Source: Bryobacterales bacterium (GTDB taxonomy: Bacteria > Acidobacteriota > Terriglobia > Bryobacterales > Bryobacteraceae). Taken from it: DNA of 36,531 bases. The stretch lies in assembly GCA_003169195.1 (NCBI GenBank), contig PMQB01000589.1:1-36531 (forward strand), in the 5' to 3' direction. The position numbers and the translations under genes were made by a program. Under the pieces are notes generated by a model, which was not told where the DNA came from, did not search any database, and saw nothing but the letters and a program-made list of their open reading frames with translations. The number at the start of each line of letters is the position of its first letter. Position 1 is the stretch's first letter. Positions 1-8,136 of the stretch are shown piece by piece.

Positions 1-183
1 AGCCGTACCGCCTGCTTGCTCAATGGACTTCTGCACATTGCCAGCCCCTTGCGCGTTGCGGTTATAGCCAATGGCGACACGCGCACCTAATTGCGCGAAT
101 AAGCGGGCGGTGGCCGCGCCGATGCCCGACGATGCGCCAGTGATGAGTGCGGTTTGATTAGACAGATTGACGAGATTCTTCAT
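1..183 (-). CDS. Short-chain dehydrogenase/reductase, N-terminal part (gene runs off the window)
   Basis: Sixty-one codons from an ATG at 183 stay open to the window edge. The peptide shows the Rossmann-fold NAD(P)-binding glycine motif TGASSGIG at about residues 16-23, followed by a helix (AATARLFAQLG) and a beta strand ending in GYNRN. The Asn/Arg after strand 2 suggests NADP(H) rather than NAD(H) use, but this is tentative. The family is the classical SDR oxidoreductases. The catalytic Ser-Tyr-Lys residues lie outside the window, so the substrate cannot be inferred. The gene is divergent from the outer-membrane receptor gene, with 86 bp between the two starts. Only a weak GAGA-type Shine-Dalgarno is seen. 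The family call is secure from the motif; the function is open. Confidence 0.85.
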   Translation of the reverse strand, partial: MKNLVNLSNQTALITGASSGIGAATARLFAQLGARVAIGYNRNAQGAGNVQKSIEQAGGTA

Positions 184-230
184 TCAGCAATATTGTCTCT
201 CGCCGCGAAACAAGCACGAAATGCCTTCGA

Positions 231-236
231 TATAAT
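231..236 (+). promoter_or_regulatory. Candidate -10 box (TATAAT) for the receptor gene
   Basis: A perfect TATAAT lies 33 bases before the ATG at 270, which would give a leader of about 27 bases. The leader carries a good Shine-Dalgarno, AAAAGGGG at 257-264. No convincing -35 hexamer sits 16-18 bp upstream, so this is a motif match only. Confidence 0.4.
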
Positions 237-269
237 CACGCCAGATCATTTTCAGTTAAAAGGGGTTCT

Positions 270-3200
270 ATGAAACATCTGCGTCAGATGTGCGCCTTCG
301 GTGCGCTTCTCTTGTTTTTATCCGCTTGCGCTTTGGCACAAACGCTCACAGGTACGCTTGTCGGAACAGTTACAGATTCCAGCGGTGGCACGATTGGCAA
401 CGCCAAGGTGACGATCACGGAAACCAATACTAACGTCAGTCGAACTACGCAAACTAACGAAAGTGGCAACTACATTTTCCCCAACTTGCCGCCTGGCACG
501 TATAACGTGCTTGTCGAGCAGGCTGGTTTCAAGCGCGAACAACGAGCAAATGTCGAAGTGCTCGTGAACACAAACCCGCGCGTAGACATCACACTGCAAC
601 CGGGCGCAGTATCAGAATCGATCGAAGTTACAGCAGCAGCACCGCCGATCCAGGCCGATACGGCCAGCATTGGCGTACAAATCCAATCCACGACGGTTGA
701 ATCGGCACCGCTGGGAACCAATCGCAACTTCCAGAGTCTTTTGAATTTGGTACCGGGCACGACGCCCGCTACGTTCCAGCACTCGCAATTTTTCAACGCG
801 GCCAGTTCGCTACAGACCGAGGTGAACGGCCAGTTGCGTATGGGCAACAACTACATGATTGAGGGCACCGACGACAACGAGCGCACCGGCCTGCTTCAAA
901 TCTTGATTCCGCCCATCGAAGCGATCCAAACGGTAGACGTGGCCGTAAGCAATCAAGATCCGGAAATGGGCCGTGCATCGGGTGCGATTGTGAACGTGCT
1001 GTTGAAATCGGGCACCAATGATCTGCACGGGTCGGCGTACGAATTCTTGCAGAATAGCGACTTCAATTCGCGTTCTTTCTTCAACCCGTCGGTGGGCCAC
1101 TTGGCATACAACTATGTCGGCGGCAACATTGGCGGCCCGATCAAGAAGAACAAACTCTTTTTCTTTGCCGATTATCTGCGGGTTATGGATCATGAGGCGA
1201 ATACCAACTTGATGACCATTCCGCCGAATGCCTGGCGAACGGGCAATTTAGGCTCGGCCTCCACCACAATTTACAATCCGAACACCGGTAATGCTGACGG
1301 CACCGGGCGTGTGGCGTACACGGGCAATGTCATCCCTAATAGCCAAATCAATCCCATCTCTCTGGCGATTCTCAACGCGCTACCCGGAACAAACCAGGGA
1401 GGCGCCACCAGCACAAGCAATAACTTCTTCGCCCTGTTGCCTTTTCAAAAGACAACAGATTCGCTCGACAGCAAGATTGACGATAACATCACAGACAAAG
1501 ACCGGCTGACGGGGCGCTTCAGCTTCGCGCGACCCGTAGTGTTTCAAGCGCCGGCCTTCGGTAACTTTGGCGGTCCGGCCAACGGCGCGTTCGCCGGTAC
1601 GGGCACACAGAAAACTTATAGCGCGGGCTTGAACTACGACCGGATTGTTACGCCTAGCCTGGTCTCTGAATTGCGCATCGCCGTTTCTCACTATCACAAC
1701 GTGGCCACTCCTACCGATTACGGCAAGAATGACACTACAGCGCTCGGTATTCCCGGAGTGAACATCAATCCGTTTACAACCGGCACCGTGGGCATTCAGA
1801 TCAACGACGGATTCTCCAATCCGTTGATCGGTTATTCGGCTAGCTTGCCATGGATTCGCGCGGAAGCGAACGTCGATATCGTCAACACCTGGACGAAAAC
1901 GCTCGGCAATCACACCTTTAAATGGGGCGCCGATCTGAAGCGGGTACGTGACGATTTGCTACAGGATCAAACTTTCAGCCCGCGCGGCATCTACTACTTT
2001 GGCGCGCAGCAAACAGCGCTGGCGACACAAAGTGCTTCCGGCGCCTATTCATCATCGAAGACGGGCATTGGCAACGACTTCGCGTCATTCCTCTTAGATA
2101 CCCCATATCAGATTGGACGCGACGTCAACACTTATTTCCCGGCGTACAGGCAGTGGGAGTTCTTTGGCTATGGCGGCGACAAGTGGCAGGTGTCTTCCAA
2201 GTTGACAGTGGACCTAGGCTTGCGCTGGGAATTTTATCCACCGGCCGTTCCGGAGTTTAAGGGTGGTTTCTCAAACTATGACGCTTCTAACAACACGCTG
2301 GTGATAGCAGGGGTGGGCAACAATCCTTCCAATCTGGGAATGAAAACGCGTTACAACTACTTTGCTCCGCGCGCTGGCTTGGCTTATCGCTTAGACGAAA
2401 AGACGGTTATTCGAGCGGGCTTCGGCACAAGCTACACGCCCTTTCCTGACAATACCTATGCTTACAACTACCCGGTTCGTTCGAACAATCAGTACAACAC
2501 CGTAGGCAATGGCTATGCCGACACATTCCTTCCGAGCGGCCTGCCAGCTAGTTTCCAGAACGGCTTTCCGCTGCCAGTACCCGTAACGATTCCCGCTAAT
2601 GGAATCATACCTGCAAATACATCACAGCTACTCTCTCAGAGCATGGTCACCGTCAATAAGAATTTCAAGAATCCCTATGTGGAAAGTTGGAATTTTGCGA
2701 TTCAACGGGCACTCCCCTTCGGCTTTACGCTCGACACTGCTTATGTCGCCAGTCATGGCGTAGATAACGTGGCGACGTACAACTTAAATACGAATCTTTC
2801 CACACTGGGCGGTGGTTCGGCCGGTCAACCGTTGAATCAACTGTTTGGCAAAACGGCGGGCGTCACGCTTTATTTTGCGGGCTTCTCGTCTTCTTACGAA
2901 TCGCTGCAAGTGAAGCTCGACCGCAAATTGGGTTCTGGTCTCTTCCTCACCACCGCATTCACTTGGGGTAAGGCCATGGGCTATCAATCGAGCGATGACG
3001 GCGGTTTGGATTTCTACATTGACCAGCAGCGCAACTATGCGCGAGCCGACTTTGACCGTGAATATGTTTACTCGCAAAGCTTCAACTATCGCCTGCCGTT
3101 CGGCCAAGGTAAGCGCTTCCTGACGTCGGGGCCAGCGGCTTGGGCATTGGGAGGATGGCAGCTTTCGGGCATCATCAGCGTTTCTTCGGGGACGCCCATG

Positions 3201-3620
3201 ACCTTCACGGCAAACGGATCGAGCCTCAACACTCCCGGGGAAACGCAGACGGCTGATCAAGCCGGTGCGGTATCGCTACCCAAGGGTATTAATGTAGGCA
3301 ATCCTTGGTTCAGCACTGCTAGTTTCACGCAACCGGCCGGGATCCGATTCGGTTCGAGCGGACGGAACGTTCTAAGCGGCCCAGGGCTTTTCGCACTGAA
3401 CGCCGCTCTTGCCAAGACGTTCCACGTGACAGAACGGATTGGAGCGGAGATACGCGCAGAAACCTTCAACCTAACGAACACACCGCAGTTTTCAAATCCA
3501 TCAACCAGTTTGACGAGTTCTACTTACGGCTATGTCACTGGAACACTGGGCAGCGGAACTGGTGTGAACGGAACGGGCGGCGGTCGAGCCTTGCAACTAG
3601 GCGCAAAGGTGACATTTTAG
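270..3620 (+). CDS. TonB-dependent-receptor-like outer-membrane protein with N-terminal carboxypeptidase-regulatory-like domain
   Basis: The 1116-residue protein starts with a signal peptide (about residues 1-23, hydrophobic FGALLLFLSACALA before QTLTG). A carboxypeptidase-regulatory-like beta-sandwich follows at about 27-110 (GTLVGTVTDSSGG, then NLPPGTYNVLVEQAGF). A plug-like domain covers about 125-250, and the rest is a Gly/Asn/aromatic-rich beta-barrel. The final residue is Phe (LGAKVTF), the usual barrel-assembly signal. Acidobacteria carry many such large proteins, often annotated as TonB-dependent receptors; they are thought to import or bind oligosaccharides, though substrates are mostly unknown. 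I see no clear TonB box. The ATG at 270 has a strong Shine-Dalgarno and a TATAAT upstream, and a good terminator follows. Transport of a glycan is inference. Confidence 0.88.
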   Translation: MKHLRQMCAFGALLLFLSACALAQTLTGTLVGTVTDSSGGTIGNAKVTITETNTNVSRTTQTNESGNYIFPNLPPGTYNVLVEQAGFKREQRANVEVLVNTNPRVDITLQPGAVSESIEVTAAAPPIQADTASIGVQIQSTTVESAPLGTNRNFQSLLNLVPGTTPATFQHSQFFNAASSLQTEVNGQLRMGNNYMIEGTDDNERTGLLQILIPPIEAIQTVDVAVSNQDPEMGRASGAIVNVLLKSGTNDLHGSAYEFLQNSDFNSRSFFNPSVGHLAYNYVGGNIGGPIKKNKLFFFADYLRVMDHEANTNLMTIPPNAWRTGNLGSASTTIYNPNTGNADGTGRVAYTGNVIPNSQINPISLAILNALPGTNQGGATSTSNNFFALLPFQKTTDSLDSKIDDNITDKDRLTGRFSFARPVVFQAPAFGNFGGPANGAFAGTGTQKTYSAGLNYDRIVTPSLVSELRIAVSHYHNVATPTDYGKNDTTALGIPGVNINPFTTGTVGIQINDGFSNPLIGYSASLPWIRAEANVDIVNTWTKTLGNHTFKWGADLKRVRDDLLQDQTFSPRGIYYFGAQQTALATQSASGAYSSSKTGIGNDFASFLLDTPYQIGRDVNTYFPAYRQWEFFGYGGDKWQVSSKLTVDLGLRWEFYPPAVPEFKGGFSNYDASNNTLVIAGVGNNPSNLGMKTRYNYFAPRAGLAYRLDEKTVIRAGFGTSYTPFPDNTYAYNYPVRSNNQYNTVGNGYADTFLPSGLPASFQNGFPLPVPVTIPANGIIPANTSQLLSQSMVTVNKNFKNPYVESWNFAIQRALPFGFTLDTAYVASHGVDNVATYNLNTNLSTLGGGSAGQPLNQLFGKTAGVTLYFAGFSSSYESLQVKLDRKLGSGLFLTTAFTWGKAMGYQSSDDGGLDFYIDQQRNYARADFDREYVYSQSFNYRLPFGQGKRFLTSGPAAWALGGWQLSGIISVSSGTPMTFTANGSSLNTPGETQTADQAGAVSLPKGINVGNPWFSTASFTQPAGIRFGSSGRNVLSGPGLFALNAALAKTFHVTERIGAEIRAETFNLTNTPQFSNPSTSLTSSTYGYVTGTLGSGTGVNGTGGGRALQLGAKVTF

Positions 3621-3651
3621 GGTCTTACCAGTCTTTCAGGTGTTACCAAAG

Positions 3652-3683
3652 AAGGCTGCCCTCGAGAGAGGGTAGCCTTTTTT
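3652..3683 (+). terminator. Rho-independent terminator of the receptor gene
   Basis: A 12-bp stem (3652-3663 with 3668-3679, one G-T wobble) closes a GAGA loop and runs into six T residues ending at 3683. It lies 31 bases after the receptor stop codon. It is the clearest intrinsic terminator in the window and separates the receptor from the regulator genes downstream. Confidence 0.9.
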
Positions 3684-3744
3684 CGATTGGCCGTGAAGAA
3701 AACAGCTGATGCTGCCGAAACTAAACTATCGGGCTCAACGGACC

Positions 3745-4662
3745 ATGTCACATTTCACAGTTATTTACGAATTCGATCGGTTCCGGCTAGATCGCAAAAA
3801 CCAGCGGCTCACCCGCGATGGGCTATTGGTGAGTATGCCGGGAAAGTCGCTGTCTATTTTGGCCGCGCTGATAGAACATCGGGATAAGGTTATTTCGACC
3901 GAGAAGCTGGTCAATGCTTTTTATCCGAAATCGCTGTTTGGAGAAGAAGAACTCACAGGCGAAATCTTAACCATCAAGCGTTTGTTGGACGATACTTCGA
4001 AAACAGCGCCCATGGTGCGGACCATCCTGGGTCAGGGATATCAGTTTGACGCGGAAGTGAACGAGTATCTAGGTGATTCGGCCAGTGATCAGAATTTTGG
4101 GAGCAGGGGCGCCGAGTCACATCCGGAACCAAGCACCGCGCCACGGACCGGAACGAAAAGCGGTCCCATGATCGGCATAGCCGTCGGAGCGATTCTGGTG
4201 ATCGCCATTGGTGTTGCGATTTGGAAATTCTTGCCCAGGACTTTAAGCAACAGCGGAGGCGGGGGTTCCCAGGTAGCGGTGTTGCCCTTTCAATCTCTTA
4301 CCGGCACCGCCACTGATGACAGTTTCAATAACAGCCTCACCACAGCACTCATTGACAGTCTGGGAAAGAGAAACCTGCAGGTTGTGCCGGAATCCTCCGT
4401 TCAGAGCTATATCGCGAACGGAGCCGTTGATCCAGTGACAGCAGGCCGGGACCTCGGTGCCCAAGTCATTGTCAGAGGGATGGCGCAACGGCTCGCTGGA
4501 CGCATCCTAGTGAAGGTTCAACTCATTAACGCACAAGATGGAAGCCAGATCTGGTCAAACGGGTTTGAGGGCGATTCCAAAGACTTGGCCGGGCTATCGT
4601 TCAAAATTTCGGAAAAGATCGGTCAGGGCCTGCCAAGCGCGAACGGCACGGAACAGCCGTAG
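3745..4662 (+). CDS. CadC-type membrane regulator: winged-helix DNA-binding domain, TM helix, TolB/FlgO-like periplasmic domain
   Basis: The start is set at 3745 (MSHFTVIYEFDRFRL); an in-frame ATG at 3709 would add 12 residues, and neither has a strong ribosome site. Residues 6-105 form an OmpR/CadC-like winged helix: strands FDRFRLDRKNQRL, helix SLSILAALIEH, recognition region with GEILTIKRLLDD, and the terminal wing TILGQGYQF. A single TM helix follows at about 141-163 (MIGIAVGAILVIAIGVAIW). A C-terminal domain at about 177-295 (VAVLPFQSLTG, then GRDLGAQVIVRG, VKVQLINAQDGSQIWS) resembles the TolB N-terminal/FlgO fold. One-component membrane regulators of this build are common in Acidobacteria. 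The target genes are unknown; the adjacent receptor or the next gene are natural candidates. No TPR repeats follow, unlike many relatives. Confidence 0.8.
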   Translation: MSHFTVIYEFDRFRLDRKNQRLTRDGLLVSMPGKSLSILAALIEHRDKVISTEKLVNAFYPKSLFGEEELTGEILTIKRLLDDTSKTAPMVRTILGQGYQFDAEVNEYLGDSASDQNFGSRGAESHPEPSTAPRTGTKSGPMIGIAVGAILVIAIGVAIWKFLPRTLSNSGGGGSQVAVLPFQSLTGTATDDSFNNSLTTALIDSLGKRNLQVVPESSVQSYIANGAVDPVTAGRDLGAQVIVRGMAQRLAGRILVKVQLINAQDGSQIWSNGFEGDSKDLAGLSFKISEKIGQGLPSANGTEQP

Positions 4663-4720
4663 ACAATTCTAGTGTAGTTCTAAACCGAGAAAATCCGGCC
4701 AAGCAGCTGACTATTTTGCA

Positions 4721-5245
4721 ATGAAGCGATGGTTGAGCGAACTGGACGAGTCTCGAGATCAATTTACCCTGGGAACGATGCTTTTCATCGCGTTGGCCGC
4801 GGTTGTGGGCACAACTCTGACAGTTTGGGCTTTGCATTTCTTGCATTTAGGAACGGCCACGGTCGCGGCGAGCAATCCATTTCCCCGTATTGCTGTCCTG
4901 CCGTTTCATTCGCTGAGTGCCGACCCAGACGACATTCGCTCCGATCATACACTCACCGAATACCTGATCGGCAGCTTGGCTCGCGTTTCTCGGGTAGAAT
5001 CTCTGCCAAATGAAATGGATGCTGACCCCGTCGCGGTTGGACGGGAGTTGGGCGTGAGGATGATGCTAATCGGCAAGGTGGAACGATCAGGCGCACGTAT
5101 GAAGGTAAGTGTGCAAATGGTCAGCGCCCGGAACGGAAGTAGAGTTTGGGCCGGGAGCTTTGATGGTGAATCGAACGATTTAGGGCGGCTATCGGCACAG
5201 ATCGGCAGTGCAGTCGCGCCGCACTTGACAGCATTGTTAGACTGA
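4721..5245 (+). CDS. Membrane-anchored TolB/FlgO-like protein, paralogue of the upstream regulator's periplasmic domain
   Basis: The 174-residue protein has a short cytoplasmic N-terminus, a TM helix at about 17-45 (LGTMLFIALAAVVGTTL) and a periplasmic domain. That domain aligns along its length with the C-terminal domain of the regulator encoded just upstream: AVLPF-SL near the start, DPV--GR-LG in the middle, then V-VQ---A--GS--W, F-G-S-DL and LS--I. There is no DNA-binding domain. The gene begins 58 bases after the regulator with the same orientation, so the two are probably co-transcribed and arose by partial duplication. It may pair with the regulator as a co-sensor or inhibitor, but this is only inference. 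No good Shine-Dalgarno is visible. Confidence 0.65.
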   Translation: MKRWLSELDESRDQFTLGTMLFIALAAVVGTTLTVWALHFLHLGTATVAASNPFPRIAVLPFHSLSADPDDIRSDHTLTEYLIGSLARVSRVESLPNEMDADPVAVGRELGVRMMLIGKVERSGARMKVSVQMVSARNGSRVWAGSFDGESNDLGRLSAQIGSAVAPHLTALLD

Positions 5246-5340
5246 GTTTTGGAACAACTTGCGTAAACGGGTTTGCTGTTACTGGCGCCCTAAAGTTCCT
5301 CTTTTAGTAGTACGATACTGATTTAGCATTCTGGCAAGCT

Positions 5341-5607
5341 ATGATAGGCCGCGACGAATTCGACCCGCTGGCCCCGCAACGCGAGGCGGCGATCTTCTAT
5401 GGTTTGTTCCTTAGGGGACATTCCGCAGACGATTTGCGCCGCGACATTGATGTTCCGCGCCCACTGCTGCATAAATGGCTGCAACCGCGCCGGTATGAAG
5501 ACAATTTCCGCGATTCTTTGCGTCAAATGTATACTTACCGCAAAAAGGTGCTGGCCATCTTTGATGAACTGGTGCTTAAAGAAAAGTACCGTGTGCGCGT
5601 GAACTAG
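5341..5607 (+). CDS. Small conserved-looking protein with a possible helix-turn-helix, function unknown
   Basis: I do not recognise this 88-residue protein. It is charged, has no TM segment or signal peptide, and is predicted to be mostly helical. Residues about 20-47 (GLFLRGHSADDLRRDIDVPRP, then LLHKWL) resemble a helix-turn-helix, with a polar turn between two helices and a second helix ending in HKWLQPRR. The C-terminal half (YTYRKKVLAIFDELVLKEKYRVRVN) is a basic helix. The gene sits 9 bases before the PhzF-family gene on the same strand, so it may be co-transcribed with it. Codon use looks like that of its neighbours, and the reading frame ends cleanly. No strong ribosome site precedes the ATG, so the start is uncertain. 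It may be a small DNA-binding protein. Confidence 0.55.
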   Translation: MIGRDEFDPLAPQREAAIFYGLFLRGHSADDLRRDIDVPRPLLHKWLQPRRYEDNFRDSLRQMYTYRKKVLAIFDELVLKEKYRVRVN

Positions 5608-5616
5608 ACTGGGTGG

Positions 5617-6396
5617 ATGGAACTTTCCATCTTCCAAGTTGATGCGTTCTCGAGCCAAGTCTTTGGCGGCAATCCTGCGGCAATTTGCCCACTGGAAAGC
5701 TGGCTGCCCGACGCAACCCTGCAATCCATAGCGCTGGAAAATAATCTTTCCGAAACCGCCTATTTTGTAAAAACCGGCGATCGCTATCATTTACGCTGGT
5801 TCACCCCAGCGGCTGAGATGGATTTGTGCGGTCATGCCACACTCGCGGCGGCGTATGTGCTGTTCCACGAGTTGGGTTATCAAAGCGAAGCCATTTCGTT
5901 TTATACGAAATCGGGCGAACTCGTGGTCAAACGCGGCGCCGATTTACTAGTGATGGACTTCCCTTCTCGTCCGCCGGGACCGATCAACGCTGATCCTGGA
6001 GTGTCTGCCGCCATGGGCGGGAATCCAACGGAGATTCTGGCCTCTCGGGACTATTTTGTCGTTTATCAGACCGAAGAAGAAGTGCTGGCGCTGCAACCAG
6101 ATATGACGGCATTGTCGCGCCTGGACAAGCCAACATTTATCGCGACGGCTCCAGGCAAAACCTGCGACTTCGTTTCGCGCTTTTTCGCACCAAAACTCGG
6201 AGTGCCGGAAGATCCAGTGACGGGATCGGCGCACTGTACCCTCATTCCCTATTGGGCCGCAAGGTTGGGTAAAGATACGCTGCACGCGTGGCAGGTTTCA
6301 CCGCGCCGCGGCGAACTTTTTTGCAAATTGGCGGGCGACCGAGTCGAAATGGCTGGCCACGCGGTGCTTTACCTCAAGGGTCAGATCTGGGTTTAA
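5617..6396 (+). CDS. PhzF-family isomerase/epimerase-like protein
   Basis: At 259 residues this is close to the usual PhzF-family length (about 260-300). The opening LSIFQVDAFSSQVFGGNPAA, the segment NNLSETAYF with the family's catalytic Glu at about residue 46, DLCGHATLAAAYVLF, and RFFAPKLGVPEDPVTGSAHC are all PhzF hallmarks. PhzF itself isomerises trans-2,3-dihydro-3-hydroxyanthranilate in phenazine synthesis, but most family members sit outside phenazine clusters and have no known substrate. There are no other phenazine genes here, so a phenazine role should not be assumed. The protein should be cytosolic and dimeric. Its stop codon overlaps that of the convergent VOC gene inside a TTAA palindrome. 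Confidence 0.85.
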   Translation: MELSIFQVDAFSSQVFGGNPAAICPLESWLPDATLQSIALENNLSETAYFVKTGDRYHLRWFTPAAEMDLCGHATLAAAYVLFHELGYQSEAISFYTKSGELVVKRGADLLVMDFPSRPPGPINADPGVSAAMGGNPTEILASRDYFVVYQTEEEVLALQPDMTALSRLDKPTFIATAPGKTCDFVSRFFAPKLGVPEDPVTGSAHCTLIPYWAARLGKDTLHAWQVSPRRGELFCKLAGDRVEMAGHAVLYLKGQIWV

Positions 6397-6773
6397 CCGA
6401 ATTGGGCGAATAAAATCACGTGCCCGGCGGGGTCGAAAACGCCGTACTCTTTGGCTCCGTAGGGCGTTGTGCGCCTTTCCACGGCGGTTTTGCAGCCTTC
6501 GGCGGAGGTGATGATTTCTTCCAGGTTTTCAACTTCGACGAAAAGAAAACTTGGCCCTTTCTGGAAGAACTCAGCCAGCGAAGGTGCATCCTTCACGGCC
6601 GAAGTAAAGCTCTGGTACATCAATTCGATATTGTCTTTTTGCAAAATCGCGAAGCCAAGTACATTGCCCTCAGGCACTTCCACGGTTTTGTTAAAGCCAA
6701 GTCGGTCCACCCAAAAGGCAACCGATGGCTCGATTTCTGCGGCGTAAAGAACGGGTGTTAGCTTTTTAGGCAT
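6393..6773 (-). CDS. VOC superfamily (glyoxalase/bleomycin-resistance-like) protein
   Basis: The 126-residue protein has the paired beta-alpha-beta-beta-beta modules of the vicinal-oxygen-chelate fold: LTPVLYAAEIEPSVAFW-DRLGF at the N-terminus and FLFVEVENLEEII, then FDPAGHVILFAQ at the C-terminus. The usual first-strand metal-ligand His and the last-strand Glu (typically in a GNxxE-like context) are not present. This points to a binding role, as in bleomycin-resistance proteins, rather than a metal-dependent enzyme; that is inference. The ATG lies within the 3' end of the sulfatase gene (8-base overlap), so translation is probably coupled to it. The 3' end overlaps the PhzF gene from the other strand. 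Confidence 0.75.
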   Translation of the reverse strand: MPKKLTPVLYAAEIEPSVAFWVDRLGFNKTVEVPEGNVLGFAILQKDNIELMYQSFTSAVKDAPSLAEFFQKGPSFLFVEVENLEEIITSAEGCKTAVERRTTPYGAKEYGVFDPAGHVILFAQFG

Positions 6774-8136
6774 AGGGAAACTCGCTAGGCAAAATTTCGG
6801 CTGGTGGATCGCCGGCTTCAGTCATACGTGCGAGCAGGCGCTCGCGCAGATGGTTCTCTGCAGCGGCCGTTTCTTTGCGTCCGCAAAGATTAACTAACTT
6901 GTAAGGATCGGCCCGGTTGTCATAGAGCTGAAAGGAGTTATAGCGCGCCGCATTTGGCTTATGCGTACCATATGGGGCGGCCACAACGTAGGTAAATTCG
7001 GGCGTACGGAGTGCGCGGGCGGTCCAGAATTCCGACATCTGGACGAAGATTTCGTTCCTTTTTACACTTATTTGACACGAAGAAGGAACGGGTTGTCCGG
7101 CTGCCTTCAGCAGCGTGGGCATTAAGTCGACCGTGGACATAAAATCTTGTACTTCTTGACCAATGGGGAAGCCAGGACCTCTTACGATCAACGGGATACG
7201 AATAGACGAGTCGTGCCCGCTGCGTTTGTATTCGTCGTTGCGGGTCATGAAGTGGCATCCATGGTCACTCAAGAAGACAACGATGGTATTTTCGGCGAGG
7301 TGGCGCTCATTTAGGGTCTGATTGATCTCGCCCACGGCCTCATCAATGGAGCGGATGCAGCCGTAATAGTCGGGTAATTGCTGCTGATAGTCGCCAGGGA
7401 ACGAGCGAAGATCCGGCGGCACGAATGGGTTTTTATAGCGGTCGGCGTAGCCTTTGGGCGCGACCATCCGGCCCATATCGTTTTGATGGTGGGGTTCCAG
7501 AAAGGAGACGACGAGGAGGAAGGGAGAAGCGGTGGACACGTTGTTGAGGAAGCGTTTCGCTCGACCAGTCATAAAGTCGACGCGGTATTGGTCTTTGAAT
7601 GGAATGGGTCGACCGTCGCCATCGTAGAGTTCGCCCTCGAACGGATGAGAGGTCATCTCAAGAAGATTCGAGGCTTCCCAGAGGCCAAGAAAGCCACCGC
7701 GAGCGGAGGCGGCCACTGGTCCTCGCGGGCCATCGGCGAGATGCCACTTGCCAATGTAGTTGGCGGAGTAGCCGGCTTTGGTAAGTTCGGTAGCAATGGT
7801 TGGGGTTGCGGAATTGAGCGCGACACCATCGTGAGTGTTCCGCCAGACGCCGTGGCGAGCCGGATACTGTCCAGTGAACATGCTGGCGCGTGAGGGGCTG
7901 CAGACGGGTTGGGCGACGAAGGCGTGACGGTAGAGGGTGCCGGCTTGAGCCATGGCGTCAATGTTCGGTGTGACGTCCATCGGGTTTTGGCCGTAACCGC
8001 CGATGGCGTCATAACGAACCTGGTCGGCGATGATGATGACGATGTTGGGCGGAACGGCTGGTTGTCGCGCCGATGTCTTTAACAGTGCTGCAGAGGCTGC
8101 TGACGAAAGAACATTCCTACGGCTTGGGAGAGGCAT
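6766..8136 (-). CDS. Exported sulfatase (type I, formylglycine-dependent)
   Basis: The start is set at the ATG at 8136, which has AGGA about 7 bases upstream; a longer frame to 8205 exists but the chosen start places a Tat-like leader ([15 protein letters not shown]) at the N-terminus. The sulfatase signature [18 protein letters not shown] is intact: its Cys is the residue matured to formylglycine. Metal-site segments are visible as [10 protein letters not shown] near residue 35 and VVFLSDHG in the middle. The length (456 aa) is typical of bacterial sulfatases that remove sulfate from polysaccharides. The substrate is unknown. The first 20 bases lie inside the end of carB, and the gene's own end overlaps the VOC gene, so all three are likely on one transcript. 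Confidence 0.88.
   Translation of the reverse strand: MPLPSRRNVLSSAASAALLKTSARQPAVPPNIVIIIADQVRYDAIGGYGQNPMDVTPNIDAMAQAGTLYRHAFVAQPVCSPSRASMFTGQYPARHGVWRNTHDGVALNSATPTIATELTKAGYSANYIGKWHLADGPRGPVAASARGGFLGLWEASNLLEMTSHPFEGELYDGDGRPIPFKDQYRVDFMTGRAKRFLNNVSTASPFLLVVSFLEPHHQNDMGRMVAPKGYADRYKNPFVPPDLRSFPGDYQQQLPDYYGCIRSIDEAVGEINQTLNERHLAENTIVVFLSDHGCHFMTRNDEYKRSGHDSSIRIPLIVRGPGFPIGQEVQDFMSTVDLMPTLLKAAGQPVPSSCQISVKRNEIFVQMSEFWTARALRTPEFTYVVAAPYGTHKPNAARYNSFQLYDNRADPYKLVNLCGRKETAAAENHLRERLLARMTEAGDPPAEILPSEFPYA

Noticed and set aside
5617-6396. Phenazine biosynthesis cluster
   Set aside because: Only a PhzF-family protein is present; none of the other phenazine genes are near, and most PhzF relatives are unrelated to phenazines.
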